Of a DNA stretch of 64,000 bases, positions 27,420 to 37,517 are shown in pieces. Within the stretch, counting starts at the first letter, position 1; every line of letters begins with the position of its first letter. Under the pieces are notes generated by a model. It was not told the DNA's origin. It worked only from the letters and a program-made list of their open reading frames with translations, and did no database searches. The DNA comes from an uncultured Pelagibacteraceae bacterium (lineage in GTDB: Bacteria > Pseudomonadota > Alphaproteobacteria > Pelagibacterales > Pelagibacteraceae): the NCBI GenBank assembly GCA_902593285.1, contig CACJHW010000002.1, positions 186,001 through 250,000 of the forward strand, in the 5' to 3' direction. The position numbers were made by a program, and so were the translations under genes.

Positions 27420-29452
27420 TTAATTCTCTTTTGATATCTTATCCAGCCGGGACTTCTTGTACCTTCCTCAATTTCAAAATCTTGATTAAACTCAAAATCT
27501 TCCTCATCATTTGTTTCTTCATCAAAAAAAGAATTTTTTTCAACGTTTTTTTCAGGTAATTCATCTATAAACCTTGAGGCCATACTGTCTATCCAGTCTC
27601 CTTGATAAAACCTATTCATAGAAAAAGATATTATAGCTTTTTTCTTCGCTCTAGTAATTCCTACATAAGCCAAGCGTCTTTCTTCCTCTAGTCCATTTTG
27701 TCCTTTTTCTTCAATAGATTTTTGATGTGGAAATAAACCTTCTTCCCAGCCTGGTAAGAAAACAACATCAAATTCCAAACCTTTTGCAGCGTGCATTGTC
27801 ATCATGTTAATTTTTTCGCCATCCCATTCTTGATCTACTGAGGTTGCTAAAGACACATGTTCTAAAAAACTCTCTAAATTATCAAATTCTTTCATAGCGC
27901 TTAATAACTCTTTAATATTTTCTAATCTATTTTCGTTATCAATATCTTTTTTATTTTTCAACATTGCTGAATATCCAGACTCATCTAGAACAATTTGTAA
28001 TAATTTGATGTGATTTGATTTTTTTATTATCAAATCATTTCTCCACTTAGATAAAGAATTTATAAATAAATTTAAACCAATTTTAGCTTTTGGTTTTATT
28101 AAATTATTTTCAAGCATTTTGATTGATGCTCTTTCTAAATTTAAATTATTTTGTTTTGCAAATTCATGAATATTTTTTAAAGTAGTATCACCGATTGATC
28201 TTTTTGGGTTATTTACAATTCTTTCAAAAGCAAGATCATCTTTATCTTGGTAAATTAATCTAAGATAAGCTACACAGTCTTTTATTTCAGCTCTTTCATA
28301 AAATTTTGTTCCACCTAAAATCCTATAAGGCATTCCAATTTTAAGGAAACGTTCTTCAAACTCACGAGTTTGAAAAATAGCTCTTACAAGGATCGCGATG
28401 TTATTATAAGAAAAATCTTTTTTGATATTTTTTTCTATTTCATCTGAAATTCCAACTGCTTCATCTTTTCCATTTTTAAAGCAGTTTAATTTAACCAAAT
28501 CACCCTCATCCATATTAGTAATTAATGTTTTACCAACTCTATTTTGATTATTAGAAATAAGATTTGAGGCTACAGATAAAATATTCTGAGATGATCTATA
28601 ATTTTGTTCTAATCTTATTACTTTAGTATTTTCATAAACTTGATCAAATTCTAAAAAATTTTTTATTTCTGCACCTCTCCAACTGTAAATCGATTGATCA
28701 TCATCTCCAACACAGCAAATATTTTTGTTTTTTTCTGATAGAAGATTAAGCCATTTACTTTGTATAAAATTTGTATCTTGATATTCATCTACAAGAATAT
28801 ATTTAAAATTTTTTGAATATATTTCTCTAATATCAGAGTTGAATTCTAAAATTTTTACAGTGTGTAAGATAAGGTCACCAAAGTCACAAGAGTTTAGATC
28901 AATCAATTTTTGTTGATAAATTTTATAAAGTGGAAGAATTGTTCTTTCGTAAAGATCTTTTTTGTCTATTACTACTTCATTAGGATAAAATCCTTTATTT
29001 TTCCAACGATCAATTATTGCTAATATAAATCTTGGAGATAATTGTTTGATGTCAATATTTTCAGCTTTACAAATGTTCTTGATAAGTCTTATCTGATCAT
29101 CAGTATCCACAATAGTAAAATTAGAATTAAGATTTGCAGCAGATGCATGTTTTCTTAATAATTTTGCACAAATTGAATGAAAAGTGCCAAGCCAAGAAAG
29201 CCCAACAGCTGCAGAGCCAAGTATTTTGCTAACTCTGTTTTGCATTTCTTTAGCAGCTTTATTAGTAAACGTGACTGCTAAGATTTGATTTGGGAATGCT
29301 TTTTTTTCTTTAATAATATTGGCAATTCTAGAGGTTAAAACTTTTGTTTTGCCAGATCCAGCTCCAGCAACGATTAAAAGAGGACCATCTAGATGCAGAA
29401 CAGCTTCTTTTTGTGCATCATTTAAATTTTTTAAATAATCTTTGTTTATCAT
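27416..29452 (-). CDS. uvrD: ATP-dependent DNA helicase UvrD/PcrA
   Basis: A superfamily 1A helicase of 678 residues: Walker A GAGSGKTKVLTSRI near residue 30, AVTFTNKAAKEM, motif II VDEYQDTNFIQ, motif III GDDDQSIYSWRGAE, motif IV RLEQNYRSS, motif V TMHAAKGLEFDVVFLPG and motif VI EEERRLAYVGITRAK. It unwinds DNA in mismatch and nucleotide excision repair. An acidic stretch near the C-terminus (EETNDEEDFEFNQDFEIEE) is probably unstructured. It is divergent from the AsmA-like gene across 34 bp. Confidence 0.95.
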   Translation of the reverse strand: MINKDYLKNLNDAQKEAVLHLDGPLLIVAGAGSGKTKVLTSRIANIIKEKKAFPNQILAVTFTNKAAKEMQNRVSKILGSAAVGLSWLGTFHSICAKLLRKHASAANLNSNFTIVDTDDQIRLIKNICKAENIDIKQLSPRFILAIIDRWKNKGFYPNEVVIDKKDLYERTILPLYKIYQQKLIDLNSCDFGDLILHTVKILEFNSDIREIYSKNFKYILVDEYQDTNFIQSKWLNLLSEKNKNICCVGDDDQSIYSWRGAEIKNFLEFDQVYENTKVIRLEQNYRSSQNILSVASNLISNNQNRVGKTLITNMDEGDLVKLNCFKNGKDEAVGISDEIEKNIKKDFSYNNIAILVRAIFQTREFEERFLKIGMPYRILGGTKFYERAEIKDCVAYLRLIYQDKDDLAFERIVNNPKRSIGDTTLKNIHEFAKQNNLNLERASIKMLENNLIKPKAKIGLNLFINSLSKWRNDLIIKKSNHIKLLQIVLDESGYSAMLKNKKDIDNENRLENIKELLSAMKEFDNLESFLEHVSLATSVDQEWDGEKINMMTMHAAKGLEFDVVFLPGWEEGLFPHQKSIEEKGQNGLEEERRLAYVGITRAKKKAIISFSMNRFYQGDWIDSMASRFIDELPEKNVEKNSFFDEETNDEEDFEFNQDFEIEEGTRSPGWIRYQKRIK

Positions 29453-29486
29453 TTAAAATAATACTTTATAAGCTTTCCTGATTGAC

Positions 29487-30977
29487 ATGAGCAAAAAAAA
29501 TTTTTTTGTAAAATATATAAAAACCATTAATTATTTTATTAATAATCTTTTAGAGAAAAATTTAAACAAGTTAAATTTTAAAAATCTTACCTATTTATTT
29601 AAAAATAATAAAATAATTTTAACATTTGTCGCACTTTTTGTTATTTTAATATCTTATTTATTATTACCAACTTTTTATAATCAAAGTGATATCGTTAAAG
29701 AGTTAAAAAATGGGCTACAAAGTAAATTTGACTTAAATTTTAAATTTTCTCAAAATATAAAATATAATTTTTTTCCAAGACCTCATTTCACAACCATAGA
29801 TACAACAATTCTTGATAATGAAGAGGAAATTTTAAAAATTAGTAAATTAAAAATTTTCATCTCGTATGACAATCTTTTCTCATCACAAAATATTAAGATA
29901 AAGGATATAATTTTAGAAAATGGTAATTTTAACATTAATGTAGAAAATTATAATTTCTTTCTAGAGCTATTAAATAAAAGTTTCATGAACGGAAGTTTGA
30001 TAATTAAGGATAGCAATATTTTTTTTAAACATAATGATGGTGAAGTTTTATTTATAAACAAAATTTTTAAAATGAAATATTATTATGAGCCAAAAGAACT
30101 AAAAAATATTCTATATTCAGAAAACGAAATATTTAACATACCTTACTCAATAGAGTCTTTTTTTAGTCAAGATAAAAATAAAATTTTTTCTGTGTTTAAT
30201 TTTAATTTAATGAAACTTAAAATTGAAAATGAATTAATTTTTGAAAATGAAAGAAAAAGAGGCAACTCTTTGCTTACTTTAAATAAAGAAAAAATAATTT
30301 TAGATTATCAAATTGAAAAAAATTCTTTCAATTTTAATATTTTTGATAAAGCAGATCAACCAAAGACTAATTTTAAAGGAAAATTTAATTTCAAACCTTT
30401 TTTTTCAAATATTGAGGGTAATTTGGATGAAATAAATTTAAATTATCTACTTGGTTCTAATGCGATAATTGCAGAACTTTTGAAAACTGAAATATTTAAT
30501 AATAAAAATATAGATTTTAATTTAAATATAAAGGCTGATAAAGTTTATGATAATTCAAACTTTAGAAAAATTGATTTAAGTTCAAAAATTCAAGAGGGAT
30601 TAATTGATACAGATAATACAAAATTTGAGTGGAGAGATATTGCAGCTTTTGAATTACTGGAAAGTTTAATTTTCGTTAAAAATGGAGAATTAATTTTGGA
30701 TGGAAAACTTCAGATTAATGTCAAAGATTATAACAAGATATATAAATTTCTTTTAACACCAAAAAATTATAGAAATGAAATTAAACAAGTTGATTTCAAT
30801 TTTACTTATAATTTTGATCAAAATATAGCTGAATTAAAAGATGTTAAAATTGATAACAAAATTAACAAGAATGTTAACAGCATTTTAAATAATGTAATTT
30901 TCAATAAGGAGGATTTGCAAAATAAAATTTATTTTAAAAATCTATTAAATGAAGCAATTAAAAGTTACGCAGGATAG
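29487..30977 (+). CDS. AsmA-like inner-membrane protein
   Basis: A 496-residue protein with one N-terminal membrane helix (about residues 49-68, [19 protein letters not shown]) and a long beta-rich periplasmic body. AsmA-type features include the N-terminal [24 protein letters not shown] and the repeated [19 protein letters not shown] pattern. AsmA-like proteins form groove-shaped bridges that carry phospholipids toward the outer membrane. It is extremely rich in Asn, Lys, Ile and Phe. Its last 13 bp overlap fumC on the other strand. Family confidence is moderate because these proteins diverge quickly. Confidence 0.72.
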   Translation: MSKKNFFVKYIKTINYFINNLLEKNLNKLNFKNLTYLFKNNKIILTFVALFVILISYLLLPTFYNQSDIVKELKNGLQSKFDLNFKFSQNIKYNFFPRPHFTTIDTTILDNEEEILKISKLKIFISYDNLFSSQNIKIKDIILENGNFNINVENYNFFLELLNKSFMNGSLIIKDSNIFFKHNDGEVLFINKIFKMKYYYEPKELKNILYSENEIFNIPYSIESFFSQDKNKIFSVFNFNLMKLKIENELIFENERKRGNSLLTLNKEKIILDYQIEKNSFNFNIFDKADQPKTNFKGKFNFKPFFSNIEGNLDEINLNYLLGSNAIIAELLKTEIFNNKNIDFNLNIKADKVYDNSNFRKIDLSSKIQEGLIDTDNTKFEWRDIAAFELLESLIFVKNGELILDGKLQINVKDYNKIYKFLLTPKNYRNEIKQVDFNFTYNFDQNIAELKDVKIDNKINKNVNSILNNVIFNKEDLQNKIYFKNLLNEAIKSYAG

Positions 30978-32353
30978 ATCATTTTTTTAGGATCAACTAT
31001 CTTATTGTAATCTTTTTCGTTTATTAATCCTGTTTTTAAAGTCTCATATTTTAAAGTAGTGTTATTTTTTAGTGCTGTTTTTGCAATTTTTGCGGCATTA
31101 TCGTATCCAATATGTGGAGCTAGCGCAGTAACAAGCATTAATGAATTATCAAGATGCTCCTGTATTTTCTTTTTATTAGCTTTTATTCCTTTAACACAAT
31201 AAAGAGCAAAATTTTTTGTACTATCTGCAATTAAATCAATTGATTGCAAAATATTATGAGCAATTAAGGGTTTAAAAACATTTAGTTCAAAATGGCCATG
31301 AGATCCAGCCATAGTTATACCATTATGGTTTCCAATAACTTTTACACAAACCATTGTTACAGCTTCACATTGAGTTGGGTTTACTTTACCAGGCATTATA
31401 GATGAGCCAGGTTCATTTTCAGGTAAAATTAATTCTCCATATCCTGCTCTTGGACCAGATCCCAAAAATCGAATATCATTTGATATTTTCATTAATGCCA
31501 CAGCACATGTATTCAACGCACCAGAAAAATTAACAATTGCATCATGAGCAGCAAGTTCAGCAAATTTATTTGGAGCTGGTTTAAATTTTATTTTTGTAAA
31601 TTTAGCAATTTCTTTAACAATTTTTTTGTCGAAATTTTTTTTTGAATTTATTCCAGTGCCTACAGCTGTACCACCTTGTGCAAGAAATAAAATTTCTTTT
31701 AAAGCATACTCTATTCTTTCGATACTTTTTTTTACTTGAAAATGATATCCTGAAAATTCCTGTCCAAGAGATAATGGGGTTGCATCTTGCAGATGAGTTC
31801 TTCCAATTTTTACAATATTTTTAAATTGATTAGATTTTCTTTTTAACTCTTTCTCCAATATCTTTAAACCAGGTAGCATTTTACTTAATGTCTCTTTAGC
31901 TATTGAAATATGCATTGCAGTTGGAAAAACATCATTTGTAGATTGAGATTTGTTTACGTGATCATTTGGATGAACAGGCTTTTTGGATCCCTTTTTTCCA
32001 CCCAAAATTTCTATAGCTCTGTTAGCAATAACCTCATTTACATTCATATTTGTTTGCGTTCCCGAACCTGTCTGCCAAACTTTTAAAGGAAAGTTTTCAT
32101 CTAATTTGCCTTTAATCACCTCATCTGAAGCTTTGATTATTGCTTTAGAAATTCTTCCATCAATTAACTTATCTTGTGCATGAACTATTGCTGCTGCTCT
32201 CTTAATAATTGCAATTGATTTTATTATTGAAATATTGACTAAAATTTTACCAATATTAAAAAATTTATTAGATCTTTGAGTTGAAGCACCCCAATATTTA
32301 TCATTTGGGACATTTATACTTCCAATACTATCGAATTCTTTTCTTAATTTCAT
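30965..32353 (-). CDS. fumC: Fumarate hydratase, class II
   Basis: Fumarase C (462 residues), converting fumarate and malate in the TCA cycle. Seen: [18 protein letters not shown] near residue 99, [37 protein letters not shown], and the superfamily signature [16 protein letters not shown] near residue 318 with the active-site serine loop. It needs no iron-sulfur cluster. It stands alone, divergent from the MazG-like gene. Confidence 0.96.
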   Translation of the reverse strand: MKLRKEFDSIGSINVPNDKYWGASTQRSNKFFNIGKILVNISIIKSIAIIKRAAAIVHAQDKLIDGRISKAIIKASDEVIKGKLDENFPLKVWQTGSGTQTNMNVNEVIANRAIEILGGKKGSKKPVHPNDHVNKSQSTNDVFPTAMHISIAKETLSKMLPGLKILEKELKRKSNQFKNIVKIGRTHLQDATPLSLGQEFSGYHFQVKKSIERIEYALKEILFLAQGGTAVGTGINSKKNFDKKIVKEIAKFTKIKFKPAPNKFAELAAHDAIVNFSGALNTCAVALMKISNDIRFLGSGPRAGYGELILPENEPGSSIMPGKVNPTQCEAVTMVCVKVIGNHNGITMAGSHGHFELNVFKPLIAHNILQSIDLIADSTKNFALYCVKGIKANKKKIQEHLDNSLMLVTALAPHIGYDNAAKIAKTALKNNTTLKYETLKTGLINEKDYNKIVDPKKMIYPA

Positions 32354-32420
32354 TGATTAATTTCTAAGTAACAAATAATTGTTATCATACAATAATTTTT
32401 AAAAAACATACAGGAGCATT

Positions 32421-32792
32421 ATGTCGAATTTTAGCAAAGTGGGCACTTTCATGAAAACTTTTGGTCAGGAGGTTAAAACTAAACCTTCATTTAGTACTGA
32501 TAAAATAAATAAATTAAGGTTAGACCTAATTAAAGAGGAACTAGAAGAGCTTACAGAAGCGATGAATAACAAGGATTTATTAGAAGTAGCTGATGCGCTA
32601 ACAGATATATTATATGTTACTTATGGAGCAGGACATGCATTTGGAATTGATCTAGATAAATGTTTCGATGAAGTCCAAAATTCAAACATGAGCAAGTTAG
32701 ACGAAAATGGTAAACCTATTTACAATGACTCTGGAAAAGTCATGAAAGGTCCAAACTATTTTAAACCTGATCTTTCTAAATTCGTAAATTAG
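32421..32792 (+). CDS. MazG-like all-alpha NTP pyrophosphohydrolase
   Basis: A 123-residue protein of the all-alpha NTP-PPase (MazG/HisE/dUTPase-2) superfamily. The metal-binding pattern is visible as LIKEELEELTEAM near residue 36 and DLLEVADALTDILYVTYGAG near residue 53 (EExxE...ExxD). Members clear non-canonical nucleotides. The C-terminal NMSKLDENGKPIYNDSGKVMKGPNY is typical of a phage and bacterial subgroup. An AGGAG sequence (CAGGAGCATTATG) sits just before the ATG. Its last four bases overlap nadC on the other strand. Confidence 0.8.
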   Translation: MSNFSKVGTFMKTFGQEVKTKPSFSTDKINKLRLDLIKEELEELTEAMNNKDLLEVADALTDILYVTYGAGHAFGIDLDKCFDEVQNSNMSKLDENGKPIYNDSGKVMKGPNYFKPDLSKFVN

Positions 32793-33622
32793 ATTTCTAA
32801 CTTAAAGTCAACACCAGGAGCGCTATGTGTAATACTGCCAACAGAAATTCTATTAACTCCAGTAGATGCAATAGCTTTAACAGTTTTTAAACTAACATTT
32901 CCAGAGGCTTCAGTTTCATAAAGTTTTTTAACTATTTTAACACTTTCTCTTAAATTTTTTAAATTCATGTTGTCGAGCAGAACAGTATTAAATCTTAGAC
33001 CTAAAATTGATTTAAGTTGTTTGATTGTATCAACCTCTACCGTAATTTTTTTTCCTTTTTTATTTTTAATAGCTTTTAATACGATACTCTTTAAATCTGA
33101 ACTCGCGATATGGTTATCTTTAATTAGATACTCATCACTTAAATTAAATCTATGATTTGTACCTCCTCCTAATTTAACAGCATATTTTTGGATAACTCTT
33201 AAATTTGGAATTGTTTTTCTTGTACAACAAATTTTAGTTTTTTTACCAGCTAATCTAACAAATTCATTTGTTTTAGTTGCTATTCCAGAAATATGAGACA
33301 AAAAATTTAAAGCAACCCTCTCTGCAATTAAAATATTTTTTACTTTTCCTTTAATTAAAGCAACTAAAGAACCTTTTTTTACTCCTGTACCATCTTCTTT
33401 CTTAACAATAAATTTTATTTTATTATCAATTAACGAAAATGCTTCTTTTGCAAACAACAGTCCTCCAACAATTGCTTTTTGATTTGAAATTAATTTAACA
33501 GTAACAATATTGTCTTTATTAATTAAACTTGAAGTAATATCTCCTGAAGGATAAAGATCTTCATTCAATGCTAGCTTAACCGTACTTTTAATAAATTCTT
33601 TGCTTAATTTAATTTTTGACAC
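32789..33622 (-). CDS. nadC: Nicotinate-nucleotide pyrophosphorylase (quinolinate phosphoribosyltransferase)
   Basis: NadC, 277 residues, joins quinolinate and PRPP to nicotinate mononucleotide in de novo NAD synthesis. Seen: NEDLYPSGDITSSLI at residue 17, AERVALNFLSHISGIATKT, CCTRKTIPNLRVIQKYAVKLGG, RFNLSDEYLIKDNHI, VEVDTIKQL, LLDNMNL and ASGNVSLKTV, as in the family. It follows nadA with a 4-bp gap, so the two are co-transcribed. nadB is not in the window. Confidence 0.95.
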   Translation of the reverse strand: MSKIKLSKEFIKSTVKLALNEDLYPSGDITSSLINKDNIVTVKLISNQKAIVGGLLFAKEAFSLIDNKIKFIVKKEDGTGVKKGSLVALIKGKVKNILIAERVALNFLSHISGIATKTNEFVRLAGKKTKICCTRKTIPNLRVIQKYAVKLGGGTNHRFNLSDEYLIKDNHIASSDLKSIVLKAIKNKKGKKITVEVDTIKQLKSILGLRFNTVLLDNMNLKNLRESVKIVKKLYETEASGNVSLKTVKAIASTGVNRISVGSITHSAPGVDFKLEI

Positions 33623-33626
33623 CTAA

Positions 33627-34616
33627 TTATCTGCCAATAGCTGCCATTCTCTCTACAGATATTCTGGCTTTATCAATTGTTTCTTTGTCCATGATAATTT
33701 CACCCGTTTCATTTTCTAAACAATCTAATATTTTTGGTAGTGTAATTTTTTTCATATGAGGACACATATTACATGGTTTAACAAAGTCTACATTTGGATT
33801 TTCTATTTGAATATTGTCACTCATTGAACACTCTGTAACCATCATAACTTTTTTTGGTTGATTATCTTTTACATATTTAATCATTCCAGAAGTAGATCCA
33901 GCAAAATCACTGGCTTCAATTACATCAGGAGGACATTCTGGGTGTGCAATAATTTTTATTCCTGGATTATTTTTTCTTATATCTTCTATTTCTTTTTTAT
34001 TAAATTGGTCATGGACAATACAAATTCCTTTCCAGGATATAATTTCTACATCAGTCTGAGATGCAACATATTTTGCAAGATAATCATCAGGTAAAAATAT
34101 CACTTTTTTTACACCAAGTGATTTAACAATTTTGACTGCATTTGCTGATGTGCAACAAACATCAGTTTCAGCTTTTACTTCAGCAGAAGTATTTACATAA
34201 GATACAACAGGTACTCCTGGATATTTTTCTTTTAATAATCTCACATCTTTACCAGTAATTGAGGATGATAAAGAACACCCGGCATCCATATCAGGAAGAA
34301 TAACTTTTTTATCAGGGCTCATTAATTTTGCAGTCTCAGCCATAAAGTGTACTCCAGCCATTAAAATAATATCAGCTGAAGTTTTTGAAGCTTCAATTGC
34401 TAATGCAAGAGAGTCTGCAGAAAAATCTGCAACACCATGATAAATTTCTGGTGTTTGATAATTGTGAGCTAGGATTACAGCATTTTTTTCTTTTTTTAAT
34501 TTATTAATTTTATGAATATACGGAGCATGCACTGACCATTCAATTTCAGGAATAACCTTAGAAATTTTTTGATAAATAGGATCTGTCGCTTTACGCACTT
34601 CTTGTGTAAATTCCAT
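33627..34616 (-). CDS. nadA: Quinolinate synthase NadA
   Basis: A [4Fe-4S] enzyme (329 residues from the ATG) condensing iminoaspartate and DHAP to quinolinate. Cluster cysteines are visible in [26 protein letters not shown] and [15 protein letters not shown]. Other family blocks are [23 protein letters not shown] and [22 protein letters not shown]. The track begins five codons earlier at a TTG (34631); I prefer the ATG at 34616, though neither has a clear Shine-Dalgarno. A tRNA-Leu gene lies 56 bp upstream on the other strand. Confidence 0.94.
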   Translation of the reverse strand: MEFTQEVRKATDPIYQKISKVIPEIEWSVHAPYIHKINKLKKEKNAVILAHNYQTPEIYHGVADFSADSLALAIEASKTSADIILMAGVHFMAETAKLMSPDKKVILPDMDAGCSLSSSITGKDVRLLKEKYPGVPVVSYVNTSAEVKAETDVCCTSANAVKIVKSLGVKKVIFLPDDYLAKYVASQTDVEIISWKGICIVHDQFNKKEIEDIRKNNPGIKIIAHPECPPDVIEASDFAGSTSGMIKYVKDNQPKKVMMVTECSMSDNIQIENPNVDFVKPCNMCPHMKKITLPKILDCLENETGEIIMDKETIDKARISVERMAAIGR

Positions 34617-34671
34617 GAGGTTTTTTACCAATTTGAAACATACTTGTCATTCATTTATTATAGGACATATT

Positions 34672-34757
34672 GCGGTCGTGCTGAAATTGGTAGACAGGCA
34701 CGGTTGAGGGCCGTGTGGACCTAGTCCATGAGAGTTCGAGTCTCTCCGACCGCACCA
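34672..34757 (+). tRNA. tRNA-Leu (GAG anticodon)
   Basis: An 86-nt class II tRNA with a long variable arm. Acceptor GCGGTCG pairs with CGACCGC, the anticodon stem is CACGG/CCGTG around loop TTGAGGG (anticodon GAG), the T-arm contains GTTCGAGTC, and CCA is encoded. It reads CUC/CUU leucine codons. Confidence 0.95.
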
Positions 34758-34783
34758 AAGTGAATTTTATATAGGAGTTTTTG

Positions 34784-34945
34784 ATGGATAAATTACTTTC
34801 AGTAATATTTATGGTCGGGGTTTTGCTTTTAGTTCTACCAAATTTTTTAAAATCAAATTCTCATTTAAAGCAATTTCTTAAAAATCTAAGTATTTGGATT
34901 ATTGTAGTTTTTATAATTTTAATGATTATATATTTATTTAAATAA
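34784..34945 (+). CDS. Small two-helix membrane protein, unknown function
   Basis: A 53-codon ORF missing from the track. It starts ATG at 34784, seven bases after an AGGAG Shine-Dalgarno, and ends TAA at 34945. The product has two hydrophobic helices (LLSVIFMVGVLLLVLP and IWIIVVFIILMIIYLF) split by a short polar loop, LKSNSHLKQFLKN. It sits 26 bp after tRNA-Leu and ends five bases before ygfZ on the other strand. The C-terminal half faintly recalls the membrane segment before alphaproteobacterial TIGR02281-type aspartic proteases, but no protease follows. Function unknown. Confidence 0.6.
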   Translation: MDKLLSVIFMVGVLLLVLPNFLKSNSHLKQFLKNLSIWIIVVFIILMIIYLFK

Positions 34946-34950
34946 GAAAA

Positions 34951-35841
34951 TTAGTTTTTTATCCAATCAGGTTTATTGACATTTATTGAAGCTTCTTTAG
35001 TTTTTAAATTCGCATTTTCATCGAAGTTTTCGTTTAAGTATTTAATTAATGCAAATGGGTAGTCGCTATCAATCAAAACCTTACCTATTTCAATTTCATT
35101 ATTAAAAATACTTTCGCCTTCGTGTATTTTTCCATTAATTACATTTATTGGAAATAATCTTTTTGAAAGCTTGTTCTTTAATTTAATTCTTGCTGTATTT
35201 TCTTGGCCAACATAACAGCCTTTTTTGAAATCAATTCCATTTAATTCCTCAAAATTACATTCAATACCAAACAATTTGTCTTTCAATTTGTTTAAATCTT
35301 TTGGAACTATTCCAAGGCTATGACTTAATGAATAATATTCTTTCAAGTTGGCATCATGAAGATCTAGTTTTTTTAAAGATAAATAAAGTTTTTCTAAATT
35401 AATAATTAATCTAGCACCCAAATCCTTATTTCTTGGATCTAAAAAAATTGGATCTTCTCTATATTTAATTGTGCATCCAGGTTGATCTTTTGCAGTATCA
35501 AAAGTTAAGAATTTTTCATGGGAAAATGCTGCTACAACAAATTCATTACTTAAATTTAGAATTTCAACTTTTGATCTTAGCTTATATAGGGATAATTGTT
35601 TGAATAACTCTTCTGCCTGAGGTTTTTCACAATCTAAGAGATATCCAGACTTATGTTTTACAATTATAAATTCATATAAAAATTTACCTTGGGGTGTAAG
35701 TAATGAACTAAAACAACTATTTACATCATTTACTTTGTTTATATCGTTACTAATAAGATTTTGAAGAAACTCTTTTGCATCTTCTCCGTTAATATAAAGA
35801 ATTGCTCTGTCATCTAAAATGTAAACGTTTTTGATATTCAT
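34951..35841 (-). CDS. ygfZ: YgfZ/GcvT-domain folate-binding protein
   Basis: A 296-residue YgfZ family protein that supports iron-sulfur enzymes, probably through tetrahydrofolate. The signature KGCYVGQE is seen in GIDFKKGCYVGQENTAR near residue 207. The N-terminus (ILDDRAILYINGEDAKEFLQ) and ISNDINKVND match the GcvT-like fold. It stands alone in the cluster, divergent from the dihydroorotase gene by 43 bp. Confidence 0.92.
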   Translation of the reverse strand: MNIKNVYILDDRAILYINGEDAKEFLQNLISNDINKVNDVNSCFSSLLTPQGKFLYEFIIVKHKSGYLLDCEKPQAEELFKQLSLYKLRSKVEILNLSNEFVVAAFSHEKFLTFDTAKDQPGCTIKYREDPIFLDPRNKDLGARLIINLEKLYLSLKKLDLHDANLKEYYSLSHSLGIVPKDLNKLKDKLFGIECNFEELNGIDFKKGCYVGQENTARIKLKNKLSKRLFPINVINGKIHEGESIFNNEIEIGKVLIDSDYPFALIKYLNENFDENANLKTKEASINVNKPDWIKN

Positions 35842-35884
35842 AATTGATTAATTATAGAATGTAATATAATAACAATTTCTCAAA

Positions 35885-37192
35885 ATGTTAGATCTTATAA
35901 TTAAAAATGGACAATGTTACATTGATGGTGAGTTAAAAGATGTTGATGTTGCTATAAAAGATGGAAAAATTCAACAGATTGGACAAATTTCAGAAGAAAC
36001 AAAAGAGACAATTGATGTAGAAGGCCATACAGTTTTACCTGGTTGCATAGATACCCAAACCCATTTTAGAGAACCGGGTTCAACAGATACTGAAGATCTT
36101 CATTCAGGTAGTAGAGCGGCAATAGCAGGAGGAATCACAAGTGTATTTGAAATGCCTAATACTAATCCACCAACCTCAAATATGAAAGAGTTTCAAAGAA
36201 AACTAGATTTAGCTAAAAACAGAATGTATTCCAATTATGCTTTTTATTTTGGAGCAACAGCTGACAATGCGGATGATTTAGCAAGTCTAGAGGGTTTAGA
36301 AGGTTGTTGTGGTATTAAACTTTTTGCAGGATCTTCAACTGGTAATTTATTAGTTGCTGAAGAAGACGATATAGATAAGGTTTTTCAAAATGCTTCAAAA
36401 GTAGTAGCAGTTCATTCTGAAGATGAAGCAATTTTAAAAGTAAATAAGAAATTAATAAAAGAGGGTGATGTTCATACCCATCCAGTATGGAGAAGTGCAG
36501 AATGTGCAATAGCATCTACTAGAAGAATTGTTAGAATTGCGGAAAAGCATAATAAAAAAGCTCATGTACTTCATATTACAACAAAAGAAGAAATTGATTT
36601 TCTGTCACAACATAAAGGAAATATTACATTTGAGATTACTCCCCAGCATTTAACTCTTTATGCTCCGGATTGTTACGACAAGCTTGGAACTTATGCTCAG
36701 ATGAACCCACCATTAAGAGATAAATCTCATTACGATAGATTATGGTACGGGGTCAGGAATAACTTTAATGATACAATCGGTTCAGATCACGCACCTCATT
36801 TAAAAGAAAATAAAGATAAGGTGTATCCAAATACTCCATCAGGAATGCCAGGGGTTCAAACTTTAATACCAGTAATGTTAAATCATATTAATGATGGAAA
36901 ATTATCTCTTAATCAATTGATGAATTTTGTTTGTGAAAATCCAGTGAAAATCTTTGGAATAAAAAACAAAGGATTTATTAAAGTAGATTATGATGCAGAC
37001 TTTACTATTGTAGATATGAATAAAACAATTGAAATTAAGAATGAAAATATTGAGAGCAAATGTAAATGGTCACCTTTTAATGGATTTAAATTTAAGGGAA
37101 CACCTACCCATACGATTATTGCAGGAAAAATAAAAATGCAGGATGGAAAAATTTTAGGAGATCCTGATGGAACACCTTTGCAGTTTAGCTAA
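35885..37192 (+). CDS. Dihydroorotase-like amidohydrolase with a QxH variant metal motif
   Basis: A 435-residue cyclic amidohydrolase closest to class I dihydroorotase. Seen: the family block LPGCIDTQTHFREPGSTDTED near residue 53, SVFEMPNTNPPT, KLFAGSSTGNL (a candidate for the carbamylated-lysine region), VHSEDEAI, HVLHITTKEEI and GSDHAPHLKENKDK with the catalytic Asp. The first metal pair is normally HxH, but here reads QTH. I recall the same DTQ variant in other alphaproteobacterial dihydroorotases, so it may be a lineage form rather than a defect. It could act in pyrimidine synthesis or on another cyclic amide. It converges on the SMR gene with an 8-bp overlap. Confidence 0.85.
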   Translation: MLDLIIKNGQCYIDGELKDVDVAIKDGKIQQIGQISEETKETIDVEGHTVLPGCIDTQTHFREPGSTDTEDLHSGSRAAIAGGITSVFEMPNTNPPTSNMKEFQRKLDLAKNRMYSNYAFYFGATADNADDLASLEGLEGCCGIKLFAGSSTGNLLVAEEDDIDKVFQNASKVVAVHSEDEAILKVNKKLIKEGDVHTHPVWRSAECAIASTRRIVRIAEKHNKKAHVLHITTKEEIDFLSQHKGNITFEITPQHLTLYAPDCYDKLGTYAQMNPPLRDKSHYDRLWYGVRNNFNDTIGSDHAPHLKENKDKVYPNTPSGMPGVQTLIPVMLNHINDGKLSLNQLMNFVCENPVKIFGIKNKGFIKVDYDADFTIVDMNKTIEIKNENIESKCKWSPFNGFKFKGTPTHTIIAGKIKMQDGKILGDPDGTPLQFS

Positions 37193-37517
37193 GCTTTCCA
37201 GTAAAACTATTTACTAAAATTACACCAATAACAATTAAAAATAATCCCAATATTGCTTGCCATGCTAAAGTTTGTTTAAAAAAAATATAACCAAGAATTG
37301 CTATTGTAAAAATTCCAAGACCACTCCATGTTGCGTACACTATTGCTATAGGAAGTTTATTAACTACAAAAGTTAACAGATAAAAAGCTGTGAGATAAAA
37401 AGCAGATAGAGCAACTGTTGGTATAAGTTTTGTAAAGTTTTGTGAGACAGGAAGCAACATTGTTCCAGCAACTTCACAAAATATTGCAGCGATTAAAAAA
37501 ATATAAGTTTTAACCAT
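37185..37517 (-). CDS. Small multidrug resistance (SMR) family transporter
   Basis: A 110-residue protein with four membrane helices. The hallmark glutamate is Glu15 in AAIFCEVAGTMLLP of helix 1, and the family pattern IAIVYATWSGLGIF is in helix 3. SMR proteins exchange protons for cationic compounds (EmrE) or guanidinium (Gdx); I cannot tell which here. Its start overlaps the end of prpE by 8 bp, so they are co-transcribed. Confidence 0.9.
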   Translation of the reverse strand: MVKTYIFLIAAIFCEVAGTMLLPVSQNFTKLIPTVALSAFYLTAFYLLTFVVNKLPIAIVYATWSGLGIFTIAILGYIFFKQTLAWQAILGLFLIVIGVILVNSFTGKLS

